DNA of 64,000 nt, taken from contig NZ_AJLK01000073.1 in NCBI RefSeq assembly GCF_000317205.1, forward strand, positions 1 through 64,000, given 5' to 3'. Below are positions 26,672 to 35,961 of this stretch, piece after piece (position 1 is the stretch's first letter; each line of letters begins with the position of its first letter). Position numbers and translations under genes: made by a program. Under the pieces are notes generated by a model. It made no database searches and had not been told where the DNA came from. It saw nothing but the letters and a program-made list of their open reading frames with translations. The stretch is from Fischerella muscicola PCC 7414. Lineage in GTDB: Bacteria; Cyanobacteriota; Cyanobacteriia; Cyanobacteriales; Nostocaceae.

Positions 26672-28348
26672 ATGAATAGCTTGTTTAGTAACTGGGTTAG
26701 CACCCTTAAAAAAAATTGGCTGTTGCTGGTTCTATCTACGGTGCTGCCATCCTTTGGGTTGAGTCAATCAGCCTTGACAGCAGAGCGAATTTATGGATCT
26801 TATTCAGCCATAGAACGTTCTGTTTCTGTTACAGCCCTGGAAAACTTCGCCACAAACGGCATAGTAGATGAAGAATTGGCTGTTTATACCCAGTTTCTCA
26901 AACCAGAACAACTTCAGGAGTTGCGGCAGGCATTAGTTAGTCCGATAAAGGTTCATCCTGTGGCAGTATCACAATTTCTCTATACACCACAGGGAGAATT
27001 TTTGCTGCAACGCTTGACAGAAGTGATTAAAACCGAATCTCGCCAACCAAATCCAGGATTTCATGCTTTGCGATCAGCGTTGATTCTAGCAGCAAATGAA
27101 CCAGGGGGCTTAACACTATTAAATTTGGTGCGGAAGTATCCCAACTCCAGCATTCATATTGATTTAGCGCGTACCTTGGGTATTACAGCAGAACTGACAA
27201 AAATAGTAAATGACACCAACCGCGCCGTAGCAGCAGTTTTGCAAAAGTCTGCCACAGAAGTTGCTAGCATTCCACCATCATTTAATCTTTCCCAATTGCC
27301 AGATGTACGGCGTCAGGGAAAATTTGTTGTGACAAAAGACTCGTTGAATCAAATAGATGGTGCAAGAGGACGGGAACGGCTTTTACTAAGCGATATTTAT
27401 GTTCCTAATGCCCGTAGCAAAGTACCCGTGATCGTTATTTCTCACGGTTTAGGTACAGACAGCAGCAACTTTCGATACTTGGCTGAGTATCTAGCTTCCC
27501 ACGGTTTTGCTGTCGTCGTTCCCAACCATCCAGGTAGCAATACTCAACAACTGCGATCGCTACTTAACGGTAGCGCCAAAGAGATATCACAAGCAGAAGA
27601 ATTTTACAACCGCCCATTAGACATAAAATACATATTAGATCGATTAGAGAATGATATTAACTTTAAAAATCGGCTAAACTTACAACAAGTAGGTGTAATT
27701 GGGCAATCTTTTGGTGGTTACACAGCTTTAGCTTTAGCTGGTGCAAAGATTAACTTTAAGCAATTAAATAAAGACTGTAACGAACAGGCACTCAAGCAAA
27801 CTTGGAACATGTCTTTGCTATTCCAGTGTCGTGCGTTAGAATTGCATGGTAAAAACTATGGTATTAGCTATAACCTGCGGGATGAGCGAGTTAAAGCTGT
27901 GATTGCAATTAACCCAATTACCAGCAGTATCTTTGGTGAAGCGGGGTTAAGTCAAATTAAAATTCCAGTCATGATAGTAGCTGGCAGTGACGATACAATT
28001 GCACCTGCCTTGTATGAGCAAATACAACCCTTCTCATGGATTACAAATTCTCATAAGTATCTTGTCTTGCTTGCTGGTGGAACACATTTTTCTACTATCG
28101 GCGAGAGTGGTAATACTTCTAAACAAGTGCCGTTACCTTCAAACTTAGTCGGAGATGATCCAAGACAAGCACGTCGTTACATAAGCATGTTGAGTATGCC
28201 TTTCTTGCAAACTTACGTTGGTGGCATGTCAAAATACTCTCCCTATTTAAATGCTGCCTATGCTAAATATATTTCTAACCAAAATATGAGCTTAAGTCTA
28301 ATTCAATCTTTGACTCCAAATGAATTGGCAAGAGGTACAGCAAAGTAG
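26672..28348 (+). CDS. Exported DUF1400 alpha/beta hydrolase
   Basis: 558 residues. The N-terminus is a signal peptide (KKNWLLLVLSTVLPSFGLSQSALTA). It is followed by a DUF1400 domain (about 40-160; AERIYGSYSAIERSVSVTAL, DEELAVYTQFLKPEQL), a cyanobacterial module predicted to be envelope-associated. An alpha/beta-hydrolase domain begins near residue 245: VPVIVISHGLGTDSSNFRYL (oxyanion region), nucleophile GQSFGGYTA, Asp in VAGSDDTIAP and His in GGTHFSTIG. The catalytic triad is therefore complete. The substrate is unknown; the nearest recognised relatives are predicted dienelactone-hydrolase-like or lipase-like enzymes. Confidence 0.88.
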   Translation: MNSLFSNWVSTLKKNWLLLVLSTVLPSFGLSQSALTAERIYGSYSAIERSVSVTALENFATNGIVDEELAVYTQFLKPEQLQELRQALVSPIKVHPVAVSQFLYTPQGEFLLQRLTEVIKTESRQPNPGFHALRSALILAANEPGGLTLLNLVRKYPNSSIHIDLARTLGITAELTKIVNDTNRAVAAVLQKSATEVASIPPSFNLSQLPDVRRQGKFVVTKDSLNQIDGARGRERLLLSDIYVPNARSKVPVIVISHGLGTDSSNFRYLAEYLASHGFAVVVPNHPGSNTQQLRSLLNGSAKEISQAEEFYNRPLDIKYILDRLENDINFKNRLNLQQVGVIGQSFGGYTALALAGAKINFKQLNKDCNEQALKQTWNMSLLFQCRALELHGKNYGISYNLRDERVKAVIAINPITSSIFGEAGLSQIKIPVMIVAGSDDTIAPALYEQIQPFSWITNSHKYLVLLAGGTHFSTIGESGNTSKQVPLPSNLVGDDPRQARRYISMLSMPFLQTYVGGMSKYSPYLNAAYAKYISNQNMSLSLIQSLTPNELARGTAK

Positions 28349-28534
28349 CTAAAAAATGATCGCGTCGCTTAGGAAGATCAAAAGTATCAACTGAGTATCA
28401 GCAGAATCATCCAGTCCATGAATTGCAAGCCGCCAATAAGTGTGGTGCTGTTGTCAAGTCAACTCACAACTTGAAAATTATTGAAAATAGAGCTTGAAAC
28501 AATACTATTGAACTCGAAGACGATTGGTAAGCTT

Positions 28535-28556
28535 CCCCACGGCTAGAAGCCGGGGG
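28535..28556. repeat. Transposon-end-like hairpin (IS200/IS605-type)
   Basis: CCCC-A-CGGCT (28535-28544), AGA loop, AGCCG-GGGG (28547-28555) form a bulged stem. The sequence resembles end hairpins of IS200/IS605 (TnpB) elements in cyanobacteria. No transposase or TnpB gene accompanies it, so it is probably a relic. The family assignment is from memory of such ends, not a search. Confidence 0.4.
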
Positions 28557-28644
28557 CTTTCAGTAGCCCTGAGCTATCCGTGCGCTCGTTCACAACACAA
28601 ATAACCCGAACCTCTAGGCAGGCTTACAGACTGCCCCAAAAAAG

Positions 28645-28759
28645 GGTGTTGCATAATTAAGGGATGAACTGTCCTAATTGTGCATCTACTCATATACGTA
28701 AGAACGGGCATCGTCGTGGGAAACAGAGGGCAATTAGTAAGCATCTATCGAGAATTTGA
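28645..28759 (+). mobile_element. IS1-family left-end remnant with truncated transposase
   Basis: GGGTGTTGCATAATTAAGGG (28645-28664) resembles an IS left end. It leads directly into an ATG (28664) encoding MNCPNCASTHIRKNGHRRGK, the zinc-finger N-terminus typical of IS1-type transposases. The frame stops after 31 codons at 28757-28759, so only the 5' tip remains. The rest of the element is absent before the glycosidase gene starts at 28821. Confidence 0.6.
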
Positions 28760-28820
28760 TGCAGTATCGCCTAGATTGAAGTCTGAAAATCAAATATCTT
28801 AGATTCAGCAGGAGTCTTCT

Positions 28821-31556
28821 ATGACCGCAGAGGAGCAACGGCTCGAACAAAACCGTACTGGCAAAGTCGATTGGTACAAATGGGGGCCATATTTGAGTGA
28901 ACGCCAATGGGGAACGGTGCGCGAAGATTACAGTTCTGATGGGAATGCCTGGAATTATTTTCCGCACGATCATGCGCGATCGCGGGCGTATCGCTGGGGC
29001 GAAGACGGACTGGGTGGGATCACCGACAACCACAACTTACTCTGCTTTGCACTGGCGCTATGGAATGGCAAAGACCCTATCCTTAAAGAGCGGTTGTTTG
29101 GCTTAACCAACAGTGAAGGCAACCACGGCGAAGATGTAAAAGAGTACTACTTCTACATCGATAGCACACCCACCCACTCGTACATGAAGTACCTCTACAA
29201 ATACCCCCAGGCAGAGTTTCCTTACAATGATTTAGTTAGTACTAATCGTAGTCGCAGTCGTTATGAGCTGGAATACGAGTTGTTAGATACGGGCATCTTC
29301 AACGATGATCGCTACTTTGATGTGTTTGTAGAATACGCCAAAGCAGATGCCGAAGATATTTTGATTAAAATCAGCATTGTCAACCGGGGATCACAAGCTG
29401 CTCCCATTCATGTGCTACCAACCCTTTGGTTTCGTAACACCTGGTCTTGGGCAGATGGTGGAGCCAAGCCTGTATTGACGAAGGTTGAGGGAACAGCTAA
29501 CAGTGTGGTTCATGCCCACATTACGGATACCCTGCTGAATCACTACATCAGCGATTACTACTTATACTGTGATGGTATACCTGCGCTGCTGTTTACGGAG
29601 AATGAAACAAACAATCAGCGGTTATTTAGCACACCCAATGCCAGCCCCTATGTCAAAGACGGCATCAACAATTACATTGTGCATGGACAACAGGATGCTA
29701 TTAATCCCAGCAATGTTGGTACAAAAGTTTCACCCCATTACGAAATTATTGTTGGGGCAAAAGAGACGAAGGTGATGCAATTGCGCCTCTCAAAACATGC
29801 TCCAGATCAGGTCGCGGAGCCATTTGGCAGCGACTTCGAGCAAACGTTTGTGACTCGTATTCAGGAAGCGGATGAGTTCTATAAGACTGTGATTCCACCA
29901 TCAGTTTTGGCGGATAGCGATCGCACCAATGTCATGCGGCAGGCACTGGCTGGGATGATGTGGACGAAACAATACTTTTACTACGACCTGAATCAATGGC
30001 TGAGGGAGCGCAACGTTACCCCTTGGACGCTAGCTGCCAACAGGAAGCATGTGCGGAACAGCGATTGGTTTCACATGTATAACGATGATATTATTTCCAT
30101 GCCGGACAAGTGGGAATATCCTTGGTATGCTGCCTGGGATCTGGCATTCCACGTGATCCCCATTAGTTTAATCGATCCGGACTTTGCCAAAGATCAACTG
30201 ATGCTGATGCTACAGGAAGATTACCTGCACCCCAACGGGCAAATTCCTGCCTATGAATGGAACTTTGGCGATGTGAATCCACCTGTACATGCCTTTGCCA
30301 CCTGGGAAATTTACACCCGCGATCGCGAACAGAACAACGGTATCGGGGATATCGAATTCCTCAAATACGCCTTTTCCAAATTGCTGATCAACTTCACTTG
30401 GTGGGTAAACCGCAAAGACGAAGGCGGTAACAATTTGTTTCAAGGTGGATTTTTGGGACTGGACAACATAGGAGTATTTGATCGCAGTTCACCTTTACCC
30501 ACAGGCGGCTACCTCGATCAAGCAGACGGCACTGCCTGGATGGTGTTCTTCAGTCAGCGGATGTTCCAGATTGCGATTGAACTGGCACTCCACGATCCGC
30601 TCTACGAAGACTTTGCGATCAAGTTTTTTGAACATACCATGTGGATTGCTGGAGCTATGGATCGGATTGGTGAATACCATGACGAACTGTGGGATGAAGA
30701 AGATGGCTTCTTCTACGATGTGCTGCGCTTTCCTAACGGTAACTCCACCCGTTTAAAAGTGCGATCATTGGTGGGTTTATTATCGCTGATGGCAGTTGCC
30801 GTTTTCCCACGTGAAGCCTTTGAAAAGCTGCCGCGCTTTCAGGCAGAGGCACAAAAATTCATTTTGCAACACCCCGAACTAACTCAGAATATCCATCTCC
30901 CGAATAAGCTGGGTGAGCAAGGGCGGTTGATGCTGTCTATCTTGAACGAAGACAAACTGCGCCGTGTTCTCTCCAAAATGCTGGATGAATCAGAGTTCCT
31001 CAGCGATTACGGGATTCGTTCTCTTTCCCGCTATCACTTGGAGCATCCCTACAGTTTCTATCACGCAGGACAGGAGTACAACGTAGGATACGTTCCCGGT
31101 GACTCTACCTCAGGCATGTTCGGTGGCAATTCTAACTGGCGCGGCCCCATTTGGATGCCTGTCAATATGTTGCTGTTGCGATCGCTACTTCATCTCTATA
31201 GCTATTACGGCGATTCCTTTACCGTTGAATATCCTACAGGATCTGGTAAGTACCTATCGCTGTTTGATATCACCCAGCAAATCAGCGAACGAATTGTGAG
31301 CATTTTTCTCAAGGATAAATCCGGTCGCCGTCCGGTCTATGGCGGTAATGAAAAGTTCCAGACAGATCCCCACTGGCGTGATTTAATTCTATTCTACGAA
31401 TATTTCCATGGGGATAATGGGGCGGGAATCGGTGCTAGTCACCAAACTGGATGGACTGGCTGCGTTGCTCGAATCATTCAGGGTTTGGGCTACTTTAGTA
31501 AGGAAATTGTGTTGGATACCATAACACCTGGGGAACTGGCAAAGTACCGGATTTGA
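28821..31556 (+). CDS. MGH1/GH63-like glycoside hydrolase
   Basis: 911 residues. The protein resembles the large bacterial GH63-like/MGH1 glucosidase family with an (alpha/alpha)6-barrel. Visible conserved segments are WGPYLSERQWGTVREDYS and WNYFPHDHARSRAYRWGEDG at the N-terminus, a central KWEYPWYAAWDLAFHVIPI and GQIPAYEWNFGDVNPPVHA (probable catalytic-acid region), and C-terminal GNSNWRGPIWMPVNMLLL and HQTGWTGCVARIIQ. No signal peptide is present, so it is probably cytoplasmic and acts on an alpha-linked oligosaccharide or glycoside; the substrate is unknown. The start is ATG with AGCAGGAG about 8 bases upstream. The gene looks somewhat richer in G+C than its neighbours by eye. Confidence 0.87.
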   Translation: MTAEEQRLEQNRTGKVDWYKWGPYLSERQWGTVREDYSSDGNAWNYFPHDHARSRAYRWGEDGLGGITDNHNLLCFALALWNGKDPILKERLFGLTNSEGNHGEDVKEYYFYIDSTPTHSYMKYLYKYPQAEFPYNDLVSTNRSRSRYELEYELLDTGIFNDDRYFDVFVEYAKADAEDILIKISIVNRGSQAAPIHVLPTLWFRNTWSWADGGAKPVLTKVEGTANSVVHAHITDTLLNHYISDYYLYCDGIPALLFTENETNNQRLFSTPNASPYVKDGINNYIVHGQQDAINPSNVGTKVSPHYEIIVGAKETKVMQLRLSKHAPDQVAEPFGSDFEQTFVTRIQEADEFYKTVIPPSVLADSDRTNVMRQALAGMMWTKQYFYYDLNQWLRERNVTPWTLAANRKHVRNSDWFHMYNDDIISMPDKWEYPWYAAWDLAFHVIPISLIDPDFAKDQLMLMLQEDYLHPNGQIPAYEWNFGDVNPPVHAFATWEIYTRDREQNNGIGDIEFLKYAFSKLLINFTWWVNRKDEGGNNLFQGGFLGLDNIGVFDRSSPLPTGGYLDQADGTAWMVFFSQRMFQIAIELALHDPLYEDFAIKFFEHTMWIAGAMDRIGEYHDELWDEEDGFFYDVLRFPNGNSTRLKVRSLVGLLSLMAVAVFPREAFEKLPRFQAEAQKFILQHPELTQNIHLPNKLGEQGRLMLSILNEDKLRRVLSKMLDESEFLSDYGIRSLSRYHLEHPYSFYHAGQEYNVGYVPGDSTSGMFGGNSNWRGPIWMPVNMLLLRSLLHLYSYYGDSFTVEYPTGSGKYLSLFDITQQISERIVSIFLKDKSGRRPVYGGNEKFQTDPHWRDLILFYEYFHGDNGAGIGASHQTGWTGCVARIIQGLGYFSKEIVLDTITPGELAKYRI

Positions 31557-32528
31557 GTTCTACTTTCGTTATGTTTTGCGTACACAGGCAATTGCCCACA
31601 ACAAGGGAACGAAAATTTAACTCCTCCTACACCCCTACACCCAATATAGTTGGGTTAAAGGTTAAAGGTGAAAATGCTTATTTTTCCTCCTTTACCCTTT
31701 GCCCTTTCCCCCTTAACCAAACCTTATTGGCCCCACACCCATTTTCAAGGCAATAAAAATTCCCAGACGTTAATCCGGGAATCCTGTAGTTTGACACTCT
31801 TGCACTTGATTTATGATTTCTCTACAATATTCGTTTTTTTATCTACATATCTGCCAAAATGCCAAAAACAACTGAGGATTTGTATAACATATTTCATTTT
31901 TTACTTAACAATGAAGACCCCGTCCTTAAGGACGGGGTTTAACAATAAAAGCAGCTGGAGTTGCTCACATTTTAGGCATTAATCTAAGAATGTAATTCTG
32001 ATTTGAATCTATTCCCAATAAAAGACCCCTGTGGCTAAGCAGGGGAGGAAAGTTTTCCAATTCGCGCTAATTTTGTGCAAGAACGGATTGCTAACTTACT
32101 GTACTTTTTATCCAATCCGAATTGTTGCCAAAATGCCAAAATAAAATCTTGTTGCTTCCCAAGGAATAGCCTTTACCATCATGGATGTCTAGATGGATTA
32201 TGGTTTAGCTGGTTAGCAATCAAATCTACCACTGCCGCGATCGCCTTCATTATTTTTCATAGATGCTCCCTAACGATCCAAGGTTCTTCATTTCCATCTA
32301 CAGAGAACAATAAGGCAAACAGGAAAATAGGACAGTTAATTCAGAAAAAAATCTGGCACAAAAGCATGAATTAGCTTTCCTATATTTTTTAACAAGAATA
32401 TTGCCTTTTCTCAGAAATAGATAGAAAAAATTAACACTAACATCAGATATTATTCGGCAGTATATTTAACACTTCATACTTGGTAAGGTAGCGTTCACTA
32501 CGAAGTAATTTCTCTATATGTATCAATT
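31557..32528. other. Repeat-bearing intergenic region, no gene supported
   Basis: About 970 bp. It contains the hairpin ACCCCGTCC-TTAA-GGACGGGGT (31917-31938) followed by TT, a second hairpin CCCCTG...CAGGGG (32025-32044), and a 16-bp direct repeat TGCCAAAATGCCAAAA at 31852-31867 and 32126-32141. Short open frames here have no protein-like features. The first hairpin resembles ends of IS200/IS605 elements or a terminator. Confidence 0.5.
31917..31940 (+). repeat. Strong GC hairpin followed by short T run
   Basis: Nine perfect base pairs (ACCCCGTCC / GGACGGGGT) around a TTAA loop, then TT. It could terminate the glycosidase transcript 360 bp upstream or be a mobile-element end. Confidence 0.55.
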
Positions 32529-33248
32529 TTAATGCTGGTTCTGTAAACGTCTCATTTCATGTTGAACATCCAAGGCAATCTGTAAAGCCTCATTTAATAA
32601 TTTTCCATGTTCACTAGCTTGTTCTGGTACTTGCATTGCTGTTAACGTTGCTAAGTTGTTCATAAATAGTTCCGAATTACTAATAATAAATTTTCGATTT
32701 TCTCTCAAAATTCTCTCTGTCTTTAAAGCACGTATCAGATCAGCTTTTGTAAGTTGTAATGCTTCGATAACCTTACTTCTTTCTTTGATGGTTACTCCTA
32801 AATTACCAGCTGCTTCTATTTGGTCATTGATATCTATTGCCTTAATAACAGCATTGTATCTATCAACATCCATTAATAGCATCTCAAGAGAAGGTGTAAT
32901 GTTAGTTTTGACTAGCTTATTTTTCTGTTTCCAAATTAGATACAATATTAACTGTGTAATAGCAGTACCGATACCAACAAATCCTAGCAATAAAATCCAA
33001 GATGGAATAAATGCGCCCATGATAAGACTTTTAGCAAGTAAATCAAAGACAAGATAACTAACGACTAATATAGTAATTCCAATAAAAATTGTAGTAGCTC
33101 CTTCTGGTCCTTTTGCTTTTTGTATAAAACTTTTGAGTGTTTTCTTGATAGGATTAATAATAATTACTAGTTCATCATTAACAGGTAAATTCGTTAAATA
33201 TTGTAGCTCACTTAGACTGATGTCTAAATCTTTTAAATCATTACGCAC
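32529..33248 (-). CDS. Hypothetical membrane protein
   Basis: 239 residues. Two adjacent hydrophobic segments (ATTIFIGITILVVSYLVFDL and IPSWILLLGFVGIGTAITQL, about 50-105) are flanked by a soluble N-terminus and a long helical C-terminal domain (KERSKVIEALQLTKADLIRA, MQVPEQASEHGKLLNEALQ). I do not recognise the family. The helical tail suggests oligomerisation or a cytoplasmic partner. It is monocistronic, with large spacers on both sides. Confidence 0.65.
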   Translation of the reverse strand: MRNDLKDLDISLSELQYLTNLPVNDELVIIINPIKKTLKSFIQKAKGPEGATTIFIGITILVVSYLVFDLLAKSLIMGAFIPSWILLLGFVGIGTAITQLILYLIWKQKNKLVKTNITPSLEMLLMDVDRYNAVIKAIDINDQIEAAGNLGVTIKERSKVIEALQLTKADLIRALKTERILRENRKFIISNSELFMNNLATLTAMQVPEQASEHGKLLNEALQIALDVQHEMRRLQNQH

Positions 33249-33804
33249 AGTTATGAAACCTCGTTAAACATAGTTTTACTAAAATTATATGGCAACCAAA
33301 CTTATGACATCTTTAGTGAATGACAATTTGGCTAAAATGAAGTGTATCCTTCTTAGATATTCTAAGAAAGCTGAAAGCTACTAACATGTCTGATGCGATC
33401 GCATAATTTGAGTGTATTCCACTCAATAGTAAACTGCTATAGTAAATTTACAAAAACGTTATGTTATTGGATAAGCGATCACCCAAAAGCAATAGGTAAC
33501 TGGAAAATGCTGTAAAGGCGTAAGGCACAAAGGACTCGATCACCACATGCAGCTACTAGCATAGGTATAGAAAGCGATGCTCCGTAGGAGCCGCTACGCG
33601 AACGCACAACCATAGTAATCACTCTCAAGCAAAAAAAAATGACCCAGCAGTGCTGGGTTCATTGATTCCGAAGCTGAAACCAGAAAGATTTAGTTAAAAA
33701 AATGAAGATATACAAAGACAATGGCTTGCTATCTGTGTTTGCTAGTGAGGACTAGAGCCACTGAAAAACCTGATTCAATGAGCTAAAGAAGCTAACATCG
33801 TTTG
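33249..33804. other. Intergenic region with REP-like repeat and terminator
   Basis: About 555 bp. A REP-like palindromic repeat, GCGATGCTCCGTAGGAGCCGCTACGCGAACGCA-type (33572-33605), lies next to the terminator of the cysC-TPR unit (33631-33660). HIP1-like GCGATCGC occurs at 33396-33403. No gene is supported. Confidence 0.5.
33631..33660 (-). terminator. Rho-independent terminator of the cysC-TPR unit
   Basis: On the minus strand GAACCCAGCA-CTGCTGGGTC forms a stem followed by a T run (seen on the plus strand as nine A at 33631-33639). It lies 145 bp beyond the stop codon of the TPR gene. Confidence 0.75.
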
Positions 33805-34584
33805 TTAACCATCTCGCCGTTGAAGTTTGGGAAGATTACTGATCACTTCAGCAGCTTCTTTTAATTTATTTTCTTGAATCAAAGTCTCTGCTAACCCCAA
33901 CCTAGCAGCAGGTATAGCTGGGTTGAGTTTTATGGCTGCTTCAAATGCATCTCTAGCAGCTTTATATTCTTCTTGTTCTAGGTAAATACGGCCCAACTTA
34001 ATATAAGCAAGCACAAATTTAGAGTTCAAGCTCAGGGCAGTCTTGAGTTCCATGACAGCTTCTGATATCTTCCCTTTATTTTTATATGCTTCTGCCATCA
34101 GCAAGTGAGCCAAGGACATTTCAGGATCTAAGCTCAAAGCAAATTTCAATCTCTGTACAGCAGCATCATATTGTTTTTGTTCTATACACACTTGAGCAAT
34201 ACCCACCTGAGCTGGTGCAGACTTAGGATCTAAATTGAGAACATTCTCAAACTGTTCCAAAGCTTGACTCAGCCTACCCTGTTTTAAATAAACACGTCCG
34301 GCATTTAGTGGAGCCTCAGGCATGAGAGGATCTAACAACATCACTGCCAAAAAATGATGCAAAGCCTCTTGGTAATGCTTTTGTGTGAGATAGATATTTC
34401 CTACAGCTAAATGAGCATGAACTGAGTTGGAATTAGTTTGGACAACTTTTGTTAGCTCAGCCAAAGCTTCATCATAACGTCCTTCTTTTGCCAAAGCAGC
34501 ACCAAGCTGCAATCGCTCTTGCTCAGTTGTAACTGTTGCTTCATCTTGCTTCAACCGTTTGATACTGGGAGTAAACTTGTACAT
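33805..34584 (-). CDS. Tetratricopeptide-repeat protein
   Basis: 259 residues composed of about six TPR units: LQLGAALAKEGRYDEALAEL, AHLAVGNIYLTQKHYQEAL, APLNAGRVYLKQGRLSQAL, AYIKLGRIYLEQEEYKAAR and related repeats, each with the small/aromatic TPR consensus. There is no signal peptide or membrane segment. It is a protein-interaction scaffold with unknown partners. Its start codon lies inside the end of cysC (44-bp overlap in another frame), so the two are translationally linked. Confidence 0.88.
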   Translation of the reverse strand: MYKFTPSIKRLKQDEATVTTEQERLQLGAALAKEGRYDEALAELTKVVQTNSNSVHAHLAVGNIYLTQKHYQEALHHFLAVMLLDPLMPEAPLNAGRVYLKQGRLSQALEQFENVLNLDPKSAPAQVGIAQVCIEQKQYDAAVQRLKFALSLDPEMSLAHLLMAEAYKNKGKISEAVMELKTALSLNSKFVLAYIKLGRIYLEQEEYKAARDAFEAAIKLNPAIPAARLGLAETLIQENKLKEAAEVISNLPKLQRRDG

Positions 34585-35146
34585 AGCCCCTGTCTTCTAG
34601 CTTCGCCAAAACTTTAAATACACTTTCTTCTAAGCTTTCCAAGTCAGTTCTACACTCTATATCTGCATTTAATGGTGGTTCATAGGGATCATCAATCCCG
34701 GTAAAGTTTTTAATTTGCCCAGAACGAGCTTTTTGATAAAGTCCTTTGACATCTCTGCGCTCACATACATCTAGCGGCGCATTCACATAAACTTCAACAA
34801 AGTTGTCAATACGCTGCCGCATCTCCTCCCGAATATTTCGATAGGGTGAAATAGCCGAAACCAGTACAATTACACCATTACGAGACAGTAGACTAGCAAC
34901 AAAACCCACGCGGCGAACATTTTCATCTCGATCTTCCTTGCTGAAGCCCAAACCCTTAGTTAAGTTTTGACGCACAACATCTCCATCTAAAACTTCAACC
35001 TTGTAACCCTGGGAACGCAACACTTTCTCCAAAGCGCTACTAATCGTGGTCTTGCCCGCACCACTCAAACCGGTAAACCATAGAGTTACACCGAGATGTT
35101 GACGCTTGCTTCTTTCCATACCATTGTTGGTAACTGCCTGATTCAT
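34541..35146 (-). CDS. cysC: Adenylyl-sulfate (APS) kinase
   Basis: 201 residues. The enzyme phosphorylates APS to PAPS, the sulfate donor for sulfotransferases and for some sulfate-reduction routes. Evidence is the P-loop LWFTGLSGAGKTT, VEVLDGDVVRQNLTKGLGFS, the FVASLLSRNGVIVLVSAISP core, and the lid/C-terminal KARSGQIKNFTGIDDPYEPP. Active-site features are intact. It is transcribed away from the polyketide synthase operon, with 815 bp between the two starts. No sulfate-activation (sat/cysD) or sulfotransferase gene is adjacent, so any role in modifying the polyketide is inference. Confidence 0.95.
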   Translation of the reverse strand: MNQAVTNNGMERSKRQHLGVTLWFTGLSGAGKTTISSALEKVLRSQGYKVEVLDGDVVRQNLTKGLGFSKEDRDENVRRVGFVASLLSRNGVIVLVSAISPYRNIREEMRQRIDNFVEVYVNAPLDVCERRDVKGLYQKARSGQIKNFTGIDDPYEPPLNADIECRTDLESLEESVFKVLAKLEDRGYVQVYSQYQTVEAR

Positions 35147-35961
35147 TGCCTAATCCTTGGAGTTATTTCAGCAGATTTAATATTTCTGTAGCTTGCAATA
35201 CTTTTGCTGTAGATTTACTAACTACCTAAGCTTTTAAAGATATTTTGACAAAAAGATCACACATACTTTAAAAACTAGATTTCAGTAATAGCATATACTA
35301 TACCCTCAAACCGTTGTTTAAATTTTTTAGTTTTAGTAAAGTTTTCTTTAAGTATTTACACGAGAAAAAAAAACTACTTTTAAAAGGAGAACTTTTTATA
35401 TATAAAAGTATTTATACGGTATGATTTATCTACATTTTTAAATTAATGTTATTTTGCTTCCTAAATATCGGTAATCGTATCGTATTGATTTTTACAGAGA
35501 TTTCCTATTCAATATTTCAGTCAAAGTAAAAATTTATATATGACTAAAATTGTATAAAGCTTCTGTAAAATTTATTGACAATGTAATAAAAAAATTCTAA
35601 AAATTGAACTATCACCGAAGTAACAAAAAAGACTTAATCTATGTAATTTTAAGTAAAAAAATGTATTTATTTTAACTGTTTTATATACAGGTAAGTGCTT
35701 CTGCCTCAGTCTGTTGTATGTATTAAAAATCATGCTTTAGTAGCATCAATCAGGTTGCAACCAAAAATTTTTAGGCTGAAATTGTGTTCTTAAATAAAGC
35801 TACTTCACTTTGAGTTAAGACACATGGTTGAGCAACATGTTGATATTTAGTGCTACGGAATTCACATTTTGCTCAGGAGTGTAAGTATGCAATGCCTATG
35901 AAACAATTTATTTATTTTTCTGTGATTTCTATCAGTACTTGCTCATCCTGAAATATATACT
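35147..35961. promoter_or_regulatory. AT-rich divergent control region of cysC and the polyketide operon
   Basis: About 815 strongly AT-rich bp. A sigma70-like pair TTGACA (35575-35580), 17-bp spacer, TAAAAA (35598-35603) is possible but weak. It would leave a roughly 360-base leader before the polyketide start. The end of the region (35898-35950) is a degenerate duplicate of the first codons of the polyketide gene. No NtcA-type GTA-N8-TAC site was recognised. Confidence 0.35.
35898..35951 (+). repeat. Degenerate upstream copy of the polyketide gene start (17-codon mini-ORF)
   Basis: An ATG at 35898 encodes MKQFIYFSVISISTCSS and stops at 35949-35951. It aligns base for base (with one 1-nt gap, roughly three quarters identity by eye) to 35962-36013, which encodes MSQFICFSVSPINLAHPG of the real gene. 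Both copies end in CTTGCTCATCCTG. It is therefore a tandem duplication with a 64-bp period, now acting at most as an upstream leader ORF. Confidence 0.75.

Noticed and set aside
31553-32374. Several 60-100-codon plus-strand ORFs downstream of the glycosidase
   Set aside because: They have low-complexity AT-rich composition, no family features, and overlap hairpin repeats.
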